From Candidatus Atribacteria bacterium UBA6251 (lineage in GTDB: Bacteria; Atribacterota; Phoenicimicrobiia; Phoenicimicrobiales; Phoenicimicrobiaceae), in contig DJVR01000047.1 of the NCBI GenBank assembly GCA_002441285.1, positions 1 to 13,729 on the forward strand: a DNA stretch of 13,729 nucleotides. The letters run 5' to 3'. The notes below the pieces were generated by a model. It was given only the letters and a program-made list of their open reading frames with translations. It was not told where the DNA came from and did not search any database. The position numbers were made by a program, and so were the translations under genes. This document shows, one piece after another, positions 6,405-13,652 of this stretch (its first letter is position 1; every line of letters begins with the position of its first letter).

Positions 6405-6805
6405 GTAATATAAAAGATGAGTTTCATAAGAAAAATGCTTGGGGATTATTAACTAGCCTGGATCTCTTCGGTTGCAATCCGGAAATCATCAGAGATGCTG
6501 ATAAAATAAAAAAATATGTCCAAGAATTATGCCAGTTAATTGAAATGAAAAGGTATGGAGAAACACAGGTAGTACATTTTGGCGAAGAAGAAAGAGTAGC
6601 TGGTTTTTCAATGGTTCAATTAATTGAAACATCCTTAATCTCAGGGCATTTTGCTAATATGAGTAATAGTGCATACATAGATATCTTCAGCTGTAAAGAT
6701 TATGAACCTTCAGTAGTAGAAGAATTTACTAAAAAATTCTTTGAAGCCAAAGAGGTTAAAATGTATTATGTATTAAGAGGATTAATGGAGAATAATGAAA
6801 GATAA
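6401..6805 (+). CDS. Divergent SpeD-family pyruvoyl decarboxylase; substrate uncertain
   Basis: This 134-residue protein is a second AdoMet decarboxylase-fold member, aligned to SpeD through its active-site strand. Ser78 aligns with the pyruvoyl serine, His83 with His68 and Cys98 (DIFSC) with Cys83, so self-processing and catalysis look possible. However, the cleavage pair is Thr-Ser instead of Glu-Ser. The HTWPEYGY stretch of true SpeD is replaced by HFANMSNSAY. SpeD homologues turned into pyruvoyl-dependent arginine or ornithine decarboxylases are known, for example the crenarchaeal arginine decarboxylase. Between speD and speE, a diamine-supplying role is the best inference. A non-catalytic partner of SpeD is the alternative. 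It overlaps speD by 4 nt and speE by 11 nt. Confidence 0.85.
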   Translation: MSNIKDEFHKKNAWGLLTSLDLFGCNPEIIRDADKIKKYVQELCQLIEMKRYGETQVVHFGEEERVAGFSMVQLIETSLISGHFANMSNSAYIDIFSCKDYEPSVVEEFTKKFFEAKEVKMYYVLRGLMENNER

Positions 6806-7640
6806 AGAAGTATGGATAGAAGATCAATATGGAATTGACCAAGGAAGATCTTTAGAAATAAAGATTCTCAAATCAATCGAAAAGATTAAATCGGATTTTC
6901 AAGAGATAGAGATATTAGAGAGTAAATATTTTGGTAAGGTTTTACTTATTGATGGAATCATTATGCTTACTGAAGCAGATGAATTTTGTTATCACGAAAT
7001 GATTGCCCATATTCCACTTTGTGTGCATCCCCAAGCTAAAAAAGTACTAGTGATCGGTGGTGGAGACGGAGGTACAGTGAGGGAAATCTTAAAGCACCAA
7101 GAAGTAAAAGAGATTGATGTTTGTGAGATTGATTCAGCGGTAATTGAACTTTCTAAGAAACACCTTCCTAATTTAGCTAATAGTTTTGGGGATAAACGGG
7201 TGAAGATATATTATCAGGATGGGAGTAAATTTATTCAGGAGTATAAGAATGAATATGATGTAATTATTGTTGATTCTTCTGACCCTATAGGCCCAGCCGA
7301 AGTCCTTTTTAAAAGAGAATTTTATGAAGATATGTATCTAGCTCTGAAAAAAGAAGGGATTGTAGTTACTCAAGCTGAATCATTCTTTTATAATCAGGAA
7401 ATTATCCGATCATTATTTTCTTTTATAAAAGAGATTTACCCCATTGCTGAATATTATTATACTATGGTTCCTACCTATCCTAGTGGAGTTATTGGTTTTA
7501 CTTTTTGTTCAAAAAAATATCATCCTATTAAAGATTTTAGTTTAGAAAAAACATTAGATTTGAAAAACTTGAAGTATTATAATCCGGAAATTCACTATTC
7601 TTCTTTTGTTCTTCCTAATTTTGCACAAAAGCTAAAATAG
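6795..7640 (+). CDS. speE: Spermidine synthase (polyamine aminopropyltransferase)
   Basis: SpeE transfers the aminopropyl group of decarboxylated AdoMet to putrescine (some homologues use agmatine or other amines), giving spermidine and methylthioadenosine. The 281 residues are the normal bacterial length. The N-terminal beta domain contains LLIDGIIMLTEADEFCYHEM (about 50-69). The Rossmann fold has GGGDGG at 88-93, the acidic CEID and the catalytic region VDSSDPIGPAEVL with Asp160 and Asp163. The ATG lies inside the end of the preceding gene, with GGAG only 4 nt upstream, so translational coupling is likely. It is the last clearly identified gene before the terminator at 7735. Confidence 0.96.
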   Translation: MKDKEVWIEDQYGIDQGRSLEIKILKSIEKIKSDFQEIEILESKYFGKVLLIDGIIMLTEADEFCYHEMIAHIPLCVHPQAKKVLVIGGGDGGTVREILKHQEVKEIDVCEIDSAVIELSKKHLPNLANSFGDKRVKIYYQDGSKFIQEYKNEYDVIIVDSSDPIGPAEVLFKREFYEDMYLALKKEGIVVTQAESFFYNQEIIRSLFSFIKEIYPIAEYYYTMVPTYPSGVIGFTFCSKKYHPIKDFSLEKTLDLKNLKYYNPEIHYSSFVLPNFAQKLK

Positions 7641-7656
7641 AATAGTGAAAAAGGTT

Positions 7657-7746
7657 ATGAAGAAAGAAAAAGGCAAAGATCTAACTTCTATAACTAAAAA
7701 ATTGTTTGGTGATATATTTGGTTATTACAAAATTAAACCTAAATAG
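7657..7746 (+). CDS. Possible small protein, 29 codons, unknown
   Basis: A short frame (ATG 7657 to TAG 7744-7746) lies 16 nt after speE on the same transcript. It can start 4 codons earlier at GTG 7645. The product is basic, with the core LTSITKKLFGDIFGYYKIK. AAGG at 7651-7654 is very close to the ATG, so the ribosome site is poor. The stop codon lies inside the left arm of the operon terminator. I recognise no family. It may be chance; the protein-like composition is the only support. Confidence 0.25.
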   Translation: MKKEKGKDLTSITKKLFGDIFGYYKIKPK

Positions 7747-7791
7747 TTTTTTATCGAAAAAAAGAAAGACTATTTAGGTTTTATTATTTTT
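7735..7791 (+). terminator. Terminator of the spe operon
   Basis: AAACCTAAATAGT (7735-7747) and ACTATTTAGGTTT (7769-7781) form a perfect 13-bp stem. The loop can pair further through T6/A6. A T-rich tail (7781-7791) follows. On the other strand the hairpin has only a short A/T context and no gene needs it. Confidence 0.85.
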
Positions 7792-7818
7792 GAATACAGT
7801 GAATCAAATCACCATATT
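7790..7818 (+). promoter_or_regulatory. Candidate murI promoter
   Basis: TTGAAT (7790-7795), 17 nt, CATATT (7813-7818). The -35 box is the same as at speD and overlaps the U-tail of the spe terminator. The spacer contains GTGA-N6-TCAC (7799-7812), a half-site arrangement like CRP/FNR-family operators. This is a moderate match. Confidence 0.4.
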
Positions 7819-7857
7819 TTTTAAGAAATAAAAAATATTGAAAGATAGGATATGGAG

Positions 7858-8649
7858 ATGAATAATAGACCAATAGGCTTTATGGATTCTGGATTGGGAG
7901 GGTTATCGGTACTTGTGGAAGTACGAAAACTTCTTCCTCAAGAAGATTTTGAGTATTTTGCAGATAATTACCATCAGCCTTATGGTGAAAAAAGCCGAGA
8001 AGAGTTGGTTATTTTTACCAAACAGATAATCTCTTTTCTTCTTAACCAGAAAATAAAAGTCGGAATAATAGCTTGTAATACTGCTACTGCTGCAAGTTTA
8101 GAATTAATAAAAAAAGAATTTCCTATTCCTATTTTAGGAGTTATTCAACTTGCAGTTCTGGAAGCAGTGGAAAAAACCAAAAATAAAAAGATTGGAGTAA
8201 TAGCAACGGAATTTACTATCAAAAGCAAAATATATACCAGAGAAATTAAAAAGATTAATTCGCAAATAGAAGTATATGATAATTTTTGTCCACTTTTTGT
8301 TCCCTTGGTGGAAGAAGGAAAATTTAACCACCAGGAAACCTTTCAAATTGCCCAAAAATACTTAAAACCACTTAAAGATGCAAAAATCGATACCTTAATC
8401 TTAGGTTGTACCCATTACTCTTTTTTGAATAAAATAATCGCTAAGATAATGGGATCCACTGTCCAGTTGGTAGATCCCGCTACCAGTACGGCTATAGTTT
8501 TAGAGAGACTACTAAGAGAACGTGGTCTTTTAAAAGAAGAAGGATTAGGAAAGGAAAATTATTATACTTCAGGATCTCCTCAAAAAATAGAAAAAATTGC
8601 CAGTATTATCATGCAAAAAGATATAAAGATGAACAAAGTTGAACTTTAA
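7858..8649 (+). CDS. murI: Glutamate racemase
   Basis: MurI interconverts L- and D-glutamate in the cytoplasm and supplies D-glutamate for peptidoglycan. ATG 7858 is preferred over ATG 7852: AGGA at 7847-7850 is 7 nt from the former but only 1 nt from the latter. The protein then has 263 residues, typical of the family. The two catalytic cysteines are Cys73 in ACNTA and Cys184 in LGCTHY. The N-terminal FMDSGLGG and the DNYHQPYGEKS block are also diagnostic. The gene stands alone between the spe terminator and the ilvE promoter. No strong terminator follows; only the inverted repeat CTTTAAA/TTTAAAG (8700-8716) is seen. Confidence 0.95.
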   Translation: MNNRPIGFMDSGLGGLSVLVEVRKLLPQEDFEYFADNYHQPYGEKSREELVIFTKQIISFLLNQKIKVGIIACNTATAASLELIKKEFPIPILGVIQLAVLEAVEKTKNKKIGVIATEFTIKSKIYTREIKKINSQIEVYDNFCPLFVPLVEEGKFNHQETFQIAQKYLKPLKDAKIDTLILGCTHYSFLNKIIAKIMGSTVQLVDPATSTAIVLERLLRERGLLKEEGLGKENYYTSGSPQKIEKIASIIMQKDIKMNKVEL

Positions 8650-8756
8650 AAAGCATTAATTTAAGTAATCAAAAAGCCTATTTGATCTTCTTTATTCCGC
8701 TTTAAAAGATTTAAAGTAAAAAATACACATTTTTCTTTATCTTTTTTTGAAAATTA

Positions 8757-8765
8757 TGATAGAAT
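8757..8765 (+). promoter_or_regulatory. Candidate ilvE promoter (extended -10)
   Basis: TGATAGAAT is a TGn-TAGAAT extended -10 lying 40 nt before the ilvE start. No good -35 box is placed correctly (TTATCT at 8737-8742 is poor). The same TGATA core occurs in the guaA, speD and foldase promoters. Confidence 0.4.
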
Positions 8766-8804
8766 TATACCAATAAAATATTTTGGATGAAAGGAGAGGA
8801 AATT

Positions 8805-9713
8805 ATGAAAGCTGATAAAATCTGGATGGATGGGAAAATGGTTGATTGGGATGATGCCCAAGTTCATGTTTGCACCCATGCTCTGCATTATGGTAGTGGG
8901 GTTTTTGAAGGAATTCGTGCTTATAAAATTAAGCAAGGAACTGCGGTTTTTAGATTAAAAGAACATATTGACAGATTATTTAATTCTGCGAAGATATTAA
9001 AAATGGAAATTCCTTTTAGCAAAGAAGAAATCAGGCAAGCTATAAAGGATACTATTAAAGCAAATAAATTAGATAGTTGTTATATTCGTCCTTTAATATT
9101 CAGAGGCTATAAAGAACTAGGTATTAACCCCTTTAAAAATCCAGTAAATTGTATGATAGCTGTATGGGAGTGGGGGGCTTATTTAGGAGAAGAAGGTTTA
9201 AATAAAGGGATTAGAGTTAAGATTTCCAGTTATGCACGTAATTACATAAATTCTGCTTCTCAAAAAGCAAAGATCTGCGCCAATTATATGAACTCTATTT
9301 TTGCAAAAATGGAAGCCATCGAAGCTGGAGTAGAAGAAGCAATTTTATTAGATAATCAGGGCTATGTAGCAGAGGGAACAGGTGAGAACCTTTTCTGGAT
9401 TAGAAATGGGGGAATCTTTACTACTCCCGCTGTAACAGTATTAGAGGGGATTACTCGTGATTCAATAATTAAAATAGCGCAGGATCTGGGGTATCAGGTT
9501 TTTGAAAAGTATATAGGCAGAGATGAGCTCTATATTGCGGATGAAGTCTTTTTTACTGGAACTGCTGCTGAAGTTACCCCTATTCGAGAGATCGATCATT
9601 ATCAGATTGGGGAAGGTAAACGTGGCCCCATTACCGAAAAAATACAGCAGAGATTTTTTGAAATGGTAGGGGGAAAAATTGAAAAATATTCTAAATGGCT
9701 TGATTTAGTTTAA
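8805..9713 (+). CDS. ilvE: Branched-chain amino acid aminotransferase
   Basis: IlvE is a PLP fold-type IV transaminase that makes valine, leucine and isoleucine from their 2-oxo acids and glutamate. AAGGAG at 8791-8796 is 8 nt before ATG 8805, so this start is chosen over ATG 8787, which lies upstream of the ribosome site. The protein has 302 residues (family about 300-310). The Schiff-base lysine is Lys156 in QKAKICANY. Other blocks are HALHYGSGVFEGIRAY, EGTGENLFW, LEGITRD and the phosphate-binding GTAAEVTPIREID, followed by GEGKRGPIT. These match IlvE well, better than D-amino-acid aminotransferase or aminodeoxychorismate lyase. The Mut7-C gene follows after 54 nt. Confidence 0.93.
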   Translation: MKADKIWMDGKMVDWDDAQVHVCTHALHYGSGVFEGIRAYKIKQGTAVFRLKEHIDRLFNSAKILKMEIPFSKEEIRQAIKDTIKANKLDSCYIRPLIFRGYKELGINPFKNPVNCMIAVWEWGAYLGEEGLNKGIRVKISSYARNYINSASQKAKICANYMNSIFAKMEAIEAGVEEAILLDNQGYVAEGTGENLFWIRNGGIFTTPAVTVLEGITRDSIIKIAQDLGYQVFEKYIGRDELYIADEVFFTGTAAEVTPIREIDHYQIGEGKRGPITEKIQQRFFEMVGGKIEKYSKWLDLV

Positions 9714-9767
9714 AATGTATAATTTTATAATCGATTAAAATATATAAAATTTTATAAAAAGAGAAGA

Positions 9768-10256
9768 ATGATGAAACAGAATGGTTTTATAGTATATAAA
9801 TTACCAAAATTATCTATTCTTCTTCGTATTTTGGGATTTGATGTATATTATATTCCAAAAGGAAATTACCATTCTGTAATTGGTTTAGCCAAAAAAGAAA
9901 ACAAAATTTTAATCTCCCGATTGAAGTTATTGAGGAAGATTCCCTGGATTTTATATCTTTCCAGTGATAATATTGATGAGCAACTTAAAGAAATAATTAG
10001 CAAATTAAATTTACTTATCCCACAAGATAATTTATTTACTAGATGTTCTGCCTGTAATAGTTGGTTAGAGGGGATATCTGAAGAGGAAGTCAAAATGGAG
10101 ATACCCTATTCAGTAAGAGGAAAAGGCTATTGGTTTAAGAAGTGTAAAGAATGTGGAAAAATATTTTGGAATGGAAACCATCTGATTACTTTGAAGAAAA
10201 AGTTTGACTACTTAAATATTACCTATATTAATGATAATAATGAAAAAAATAGGTAA
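9768..10256 (+). CDS. Mut7-C family protein with degenerate PIN-like domain
   Basis: The 162 residues match the Mut7-C family (Pfam Mut7-C RNase, formerly DUF82): an N-terminal PIN-like nuclease fold and a C-terminal zinc ribbon. The zinc ribbon is intact, with Cys93/Cys96 (FTRCSACNSWL) and Cys126/Cys129 (CKECGKIFW), and the family motif WNGNH follows. The N-terminal half aligns through KLSILLRILGFD and LAKKENKILISR. The acidic residues expected of active members are missing: the first Asp is replaced around Val9-Lys11, the middle Asp around Asn33-Tyr34, and the TRD-type Asp by Leu52. The protein may therefore bind RNA without cutting it. The ATG has only a weak purine-rich site; ATG 9771 is an alternative. 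It is probably co-transcribed with ilvE. Confidence 0.8.
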   Translation: MMKQNGFIVYKLPKLSILLRILGFDVYYIPKGNYHSVIGLAKKENKILISRLKLLRKIPWILYLSSDNIDEQLKEIISKLNLLIPQDNLFTRCSACNSWLEGISEEEVKMEIPYSVRGKGYWFKKCKECGKIFWNGNHLITLKKKFDYLNITYINDNNEKNR

Positions 10257-10273
10257 TTTTCTTGCTAAATTTA

Positions 10274-10314
10274 AACCCAGGAGTTAAAAAATATTTGCCT
10301 CCTGGGTTATTTTG
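10274..10314 (+). terminator. Terminator of the ilvE/Mut7-C unit
   Basis: AACCCAGGAG (10274-10283) and CTCCTGGGTT (10299-10308) form a perfect GC-rich 10-bp stem with a 15-nt loop, followed by ATTTTG. The U-run is short but the stem is the most GC-rich in the area, and it lies 17 nt after the stop. Confidence 0.85.
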
Positions 10315-10393
10315 CCATCATAAAGTCTAAAAAAATAATTTCGATTTATAAAACAGCGCAATCTTACTGAGAATAAAGAGGTTTAGCTTCAAG

Positions 10394-12538
10394 ATGAATA
10401 TTATGCAAAATTTAAACTCCCAACAACAGGAAGCGGTGAAAACGGAGAACGAACCTATCCTAATCCTTGCCGGAGCCGGAAGTGGAAAGACCAGAGTATT
10501 AGCTCATCGTATTGCCTTCTTAGTTTTAGAAAAAAAAGTCAAACCTGAAAATATTTTAGCAGTTACTTTTACTAATAAAGCTGCCCAAGAGATGAAGCAG
10601 AGGATCGAATCATTAAGTAGTAAATTTTATGATTTAGAAAGATTATCTTTTTTATGGGTGGGGACTTTTCATTCTGTTTGCGCCAGAATCTTACGCCAGG
10701 AAATAACTCACTTAGGTCTGGAGCCTTCATTCATAATTTATGATAAAACTGATCAGCAAAGTATAATTAAACAGTCTCTTAATAGGTTGAATTTGGATAG
10801 TAAACGCTATAATCCTAATTTAATTTCTTCAATTATTGATAAGGCCAAAAATAATCTTCAAGATGCTCAAGATTTTTCAGAGAATTCTCTGGGTTATTTT
10901 AATCAGACCGTGGCTAGAATTTACCAAGAATATCAAGAACAATTATTCAAAAACAATGCCCTCGATTTTGGCGATTTAATCTTGTTTACAGTGAAAATCT
11001 TACAAGAAAAGCCAGCTATCTTACAGTATTATCAGGAAAAGTTCCAGTATATCCTAGTCGATGAGTATCAGGATATTAATTTGGCCCAATATCAACTAAT
11101 AAGGCTACTTTCTCAAAAATATCAACATTTATTTGTAGTAGGTGACCCAGATCAGAGTATTTATGGATTTAGAGGTGCCGATCTAAGTAATATTTTAAAA
11201 TTTGAAGAAGATTATCCCCATAGCAGGGTTATTAAATTAGAACAAAATTATCGTTCTACCCAAATCATTTTAGAAGGTGCAACTTACCTAATACGTCACA
11301 ACAGAAGAAGAAAGGATAAAATACTCTGGACTAGTAAAAAAGGTGGACAAAAAATTAAATGTTATGAGGCATCCAGTGCTCTTGATGAGGCTTTATTTAT
11401 TGGTCAAGAAATTTTAAAATTAAGTAAAACAAAATACAAATGTTTTAAAAGTTTTGTGGTTTTATATCGTACTAATGCTCAATCCCGATCTTTTGAAGAG
11501 ATATTTAATCAGCAAGGGATTCCCTTTAAAGTAGTGGGAGGATTAAGATTTTATGAAAGAAAGGAAATTAAAGATTTGCTGGCTTATCTGCGTTTTATCC
11601 AAGATCAGAAAGACGGGATAAGTTTTCAAAGATTAATTAATAGCTATAATTGGGGAATAGGAAAAATAACTTGGTTGAAACTAAAGGCCCAGGCAGAGAA
11701 GGAGAATGTTGATTATTTGGTAGTTTTAAAAAAATTATTGATGGGAAATGGCTTATCCGATATTCGAAAAAAGAAGATTGAGTCTCTTATTTCTTTATTA
11801 GAAGAATTTAATCTCCAGAAAGAAAAGATTAGAGGAAGTGAAATTTTGGTTAATCTGATTGAAAAAATAAGTTATTTTCAAGAATTACAAAAAGAAGGAA
11901 CATTAAAAGCTCAGATCAAAATAGAAAATGTAAAAGAACTGATTTTGGCTATAAAAGAATTTGAAGATAAAAATAGCGATTATTCTTTAAAAGCTTATTT
12001 GGAGTATATTGCATTAATTACTGATCTTGATCTTTATGACCAAGAAGAAGATAAGGTTACCTTGATGACCCTACATAGCGCTAAAGGATTAGAGTTTCCG
12101 GTAGTTTTTATTACTGGATTTGAAGAAGGGATTTTTCCTCATTCTCGCTCTCTCCATATACCGGAAGAATTAGAGGAAGAAAGAAGATTATGTTATGTAG
12201 GTATGACTCGAGCCAAAGACGAGCTATATTTAACCTATGCCTGGCGAAGAAATATGGGTGGAAATACTCTATTTAATAGTTGCTCTCGTTTTTTACAAGA
12301 GATTCCAGAAAATTTACTGAAAAAGGTTAATTTAGATATGATTGACACGGTGAATTCATTTCAGAGATTAAAGCCGGAAGAGATAGAAGTAGCTAAAAAA
12401 GTAAAACATGCTGACTGGGGAATAGGGACTATTGTGGATAAAATGGAAACCGAGAATGATATTTTTATCACTATTAATTTTGAAAAAGTTGGTTTAAAGA
12501 GGCTATCGTTGAAATATGCTCCATTGGAGAAAATATAG
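10394..12538 (+). CDS. pcrA: UvrD/PcrA-type superfamily 1A DNA helicase
   Basis: A 3'-5' DNA helicase for nucleotide excision repair, replication support and removal of recombination or transcription obstacles. All SF1A motifs are in order: Q-motif LNSQQQEAV (7-15), Walker A GAGSGKT (27-33, Lys32), TFTNKAA, GTFHSV, Walker B DEYQD (223-227), GDPDQSIYGFRGA, QNYRS, TLHSAKGLEFPVVF and VGMTRAKDEL. The C-terminal 50 or so residues (KHADWGIGTIV onward) form the Tudor-like domain that binds RNA polymerase in PcrA/UvrD. The 714 residues are close to the family length. AAGAGG at 10376-10381 is 12 nt before the ATG, rather far; ATG 10403 has no better site. No clear promoter was found. UvrD is an equally valid name. 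Confidence 0.94.
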   Translation: MNIMQNLNSQQQEAVKTENEPILILAGAGSGKTRVLAHRIAFLVLEKKVKPENILAVTFTNKAAQEMKQRIESLSSKFYDLERLSFLWVGTFHSVCARILRQEITHLGLEPSFIIYDKTDQQSIIKQSLNRLNLDSKRYNPNLISSIIDKAKNNLQDAQDFSENSLGYFNQTVARIYQEYQEQLFKNNALDFGDLILFTVKILQEKPAILQYYQEKFQYILVDEYQDINLAQYQLIRLLSQKYQHLFVVGDPDQSIYGFRGADLSNILKFEEDYPHSRVIKLEQNYRSTQIILEGATYLIRHNRRRKDKILWTSKKGGQKIKCYEASSALDEALFIGQEILKLSKTKYKCFKSFVVLYRTNAQSRSFEEIFNQQGIPFKVVGGLRFYERKEIKDLLAYLRFIQDQKDGISFQRLINSYNWGIGKITWLKLKAQAEKENVDYLVVLKKLLMGNGLSDIRKKKIESLISLLEEFNLQKEKIRGSEILVNLIEKISYFQELQKEGTLKAQIKIENVKELILAIKEFEDKNSDYSLKAYLEYIALITDLDLYDQEEDKVTLMTLHSAKGLEFPVVFITGFEEGIFPHSRSLHIPEELEEERRLCYVGMTRAKDELYLTYAWRRNMGGNTLFNSCSRFLQEIPENLLKKVNLDMIDTVNSFQRLKPEEIEVAKKVKHADWGIGTIVDKMETENDIFITINFEKVGLKRLSLKYAPLEKI

Positions 12539-12600
12539 TGTATGGCGGAAAATGTTTATCGTATGTATATAGTATAATAGCTAATAATATTGGATTAAGT

Positions 12601-12643
12601 AATTTACAAGGGCATGAATTTCATGCCCTTGTAAATTTTTTTA
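12601..12643 (+). terminator. Strong terminator between convergent pcrA and foldase genes
   Basis: A perfect 17-bp stem (12601-12617 with 12621-12637) with a 3-nt loop, containing CAAGGGCATGA, is followed by a T-rich run to 12643 on the plus strand. It ends pcrA transcription. On the minus strand the U-run is poor (AATTACTTAAT), but the same stem may still slow transcription of the convergent gene. Confidence 0.9.
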
Positions 12644-12671
12644 TTATATGTTATTTACTTAATTTTGAATA

Positions 12672-13568
12672 CTATTTTATTGCTTCCTCATTTATTACTA
12701 TATTAGCTTTGCTTTTTAAGTCTTCAGTCAGTTTTTCAAATGCTTCATTCTGCTTGGTATAAAGTAAGGATTGAAAAATTTCTTCTCTTACTTCTTCTAA
12801 GTCTCTCAATCTTTCTGGTTGTTTATCAGTAATTTTTAGCATATGAAAACCTGCCTCTGTCTTAACGATTTCACTTATTTCATTTATTTCTAAGGCAAAG
12901 ATTACTTCTTCAATTTCTGGAAGAAGATTACCTTTTAAAACATATCCCATATCCCCACCTTTAGAAGCACTAGGGCTAAGAGAATTTTCCTGGGCAATTT
13001 TTTCAAAATCTTCTCCCTTTTTTAGTCTTTCCAGAATCTCTTTTGCTTTTTCTTCCTGATCTAAGAGGATATTATAAAGATGAACCTGTTCTTTTAACAC
13101 ATAGTTTTCCTTATTATCTTCATAATACTGGGCAATTTCTTCATCTGAAACTTCAACTTTTTCTAATATTTCTTTCTGAATAAGGGCTTGAACCAGTATT
13201 TGTTCAGTAATTTCCTTAATCTGTTTTTGAACCTTTTCATCTTCTTCTAATCCTGAATTTTTTGCTTCAGTAATTAAAAGTCTTTCCAAAATTAATTGGT
13301 TAAGTACATAAGATTTATCTAAACCCGGCCCATATTCTTCCAAAATTTGGGACCATAATTCATTAAACTCTCCCAGAGTAATAGTCTGTTCGCCAAAGGA
13401 AGCTATCACTGTTTCAGGGGGAAGTTCAGTTTCTGTCTTATCCTGTTCTGGGTTTTGAACAGTAGTTTGTTCCTGAGCTGAAAGGAAAGAGCTGGTTATC
13501 AGTAATAAAATTATTAGGGAAGTAAAAAAAGTTAATGTTAGTTTAGAACGGTGAAAGTTTTTTTTCAT
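12672..13568 (-). CDS. Secreted parvulin-type peptidyl-prolyl isomerase / foldase (PrsA/SurA-like)
   Basis: This 298-residue exported protein probably helps secreted proteins fold outside the cytoplasm. Residues 1-31 form a Sec signal peptide (KKNFHRSK, hydrophobic core at 10-25, likely cut after Ala31). No lipobox cysteine is present, so unlike Firmicutes PrsA it is not a lipoprotein. A low-complexity linker (32-50) and a SurA_N-like helical region (about 53-155) follow. The parvulin domain (about 161-250) has DFEKIAQENSLSPSASKGGD, the GGDMGY loop and GFHMLKI. Where parvulins usually read HIL, this one reads NIL (Asn166), so isomerase activity may be reduced. AGGAG (minus, 13580-13576) is 7 nt before the ATG. 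The gene is convergent with pcrA. Confidence 0.88.
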   Translation of the reverse strand: MKKNFHRSKLTLTFFTSLIILLLITSSFLSAQEQTTVQNPEQDKTETELPPETVIASFGEQTITLGEFNELWSQILEEYGPGLDKSYVLNQLILERLLITEAKNSGLEEDEKVQKQIKEITEQILVQALIQKEILEKVEVSDEEIAQYYEDNKENYVLKEQVHLYNILLDQEEKAKEILERLKKGEDFEKIAQENSLSPSASKGGDMGYVLKGNLLPEIEEVIFALEINEISEIVKTEAGFHMLKITDKQPERLRDLEEVREEIFQSLLYTKQNEAFEKLTEDLKSKANIVINEEAIK

Positions 13569-13623
13569 AAATAAGCTCCTTTTCTGGTTTATATGTTTAT
13601 ATTAAGATACTAAATTATATCTA

Positions 13624-13652
13624 AGTCTATCATTTTATTAAATTAAAGTAAA
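13624..13652 (-). promoter_or_regulatory. Promoter of the foldase gene
   Basis: On the minus strand, TTTACT (13652-13647), 17 nt, TAGACT (13629-13624) with TG making the extended -10 TGATAGACT. A TATAAT (13619-13614) slightly downstream is an alternative -10. The leader would be about 50 nt. The bases from 13653 to the window end hold no identifiable gene. Confidence 0.45.

Noticed and set aside
8134..8355. 73-codon minus-strand open frame inside murI
   Set aside because: It is antisense to conserved murI sequence, its Phe/Tyr-rich product reflects complementary AT-rich codons, and it has no ribosome site.
8754..8936. 60-codon minus-strand open frame over the ilvE start
   Set aside because: It overlaps the ilvE promoter and start region in antisense with no supporting signals.
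9866..10093. 75-codon minus-strand open frame inside the Mut7-C gene
   Set aside because: It is antisense to a recognised family protein with no start signals.
12538..12762. 74-codon plus-strand frame after pcrA
   Set aside because: It runs through the strong terminator hairpin and into the antisense of the foldase gene; the Phe/Ile-rich product is what AT-rich non-coding sequence gives.
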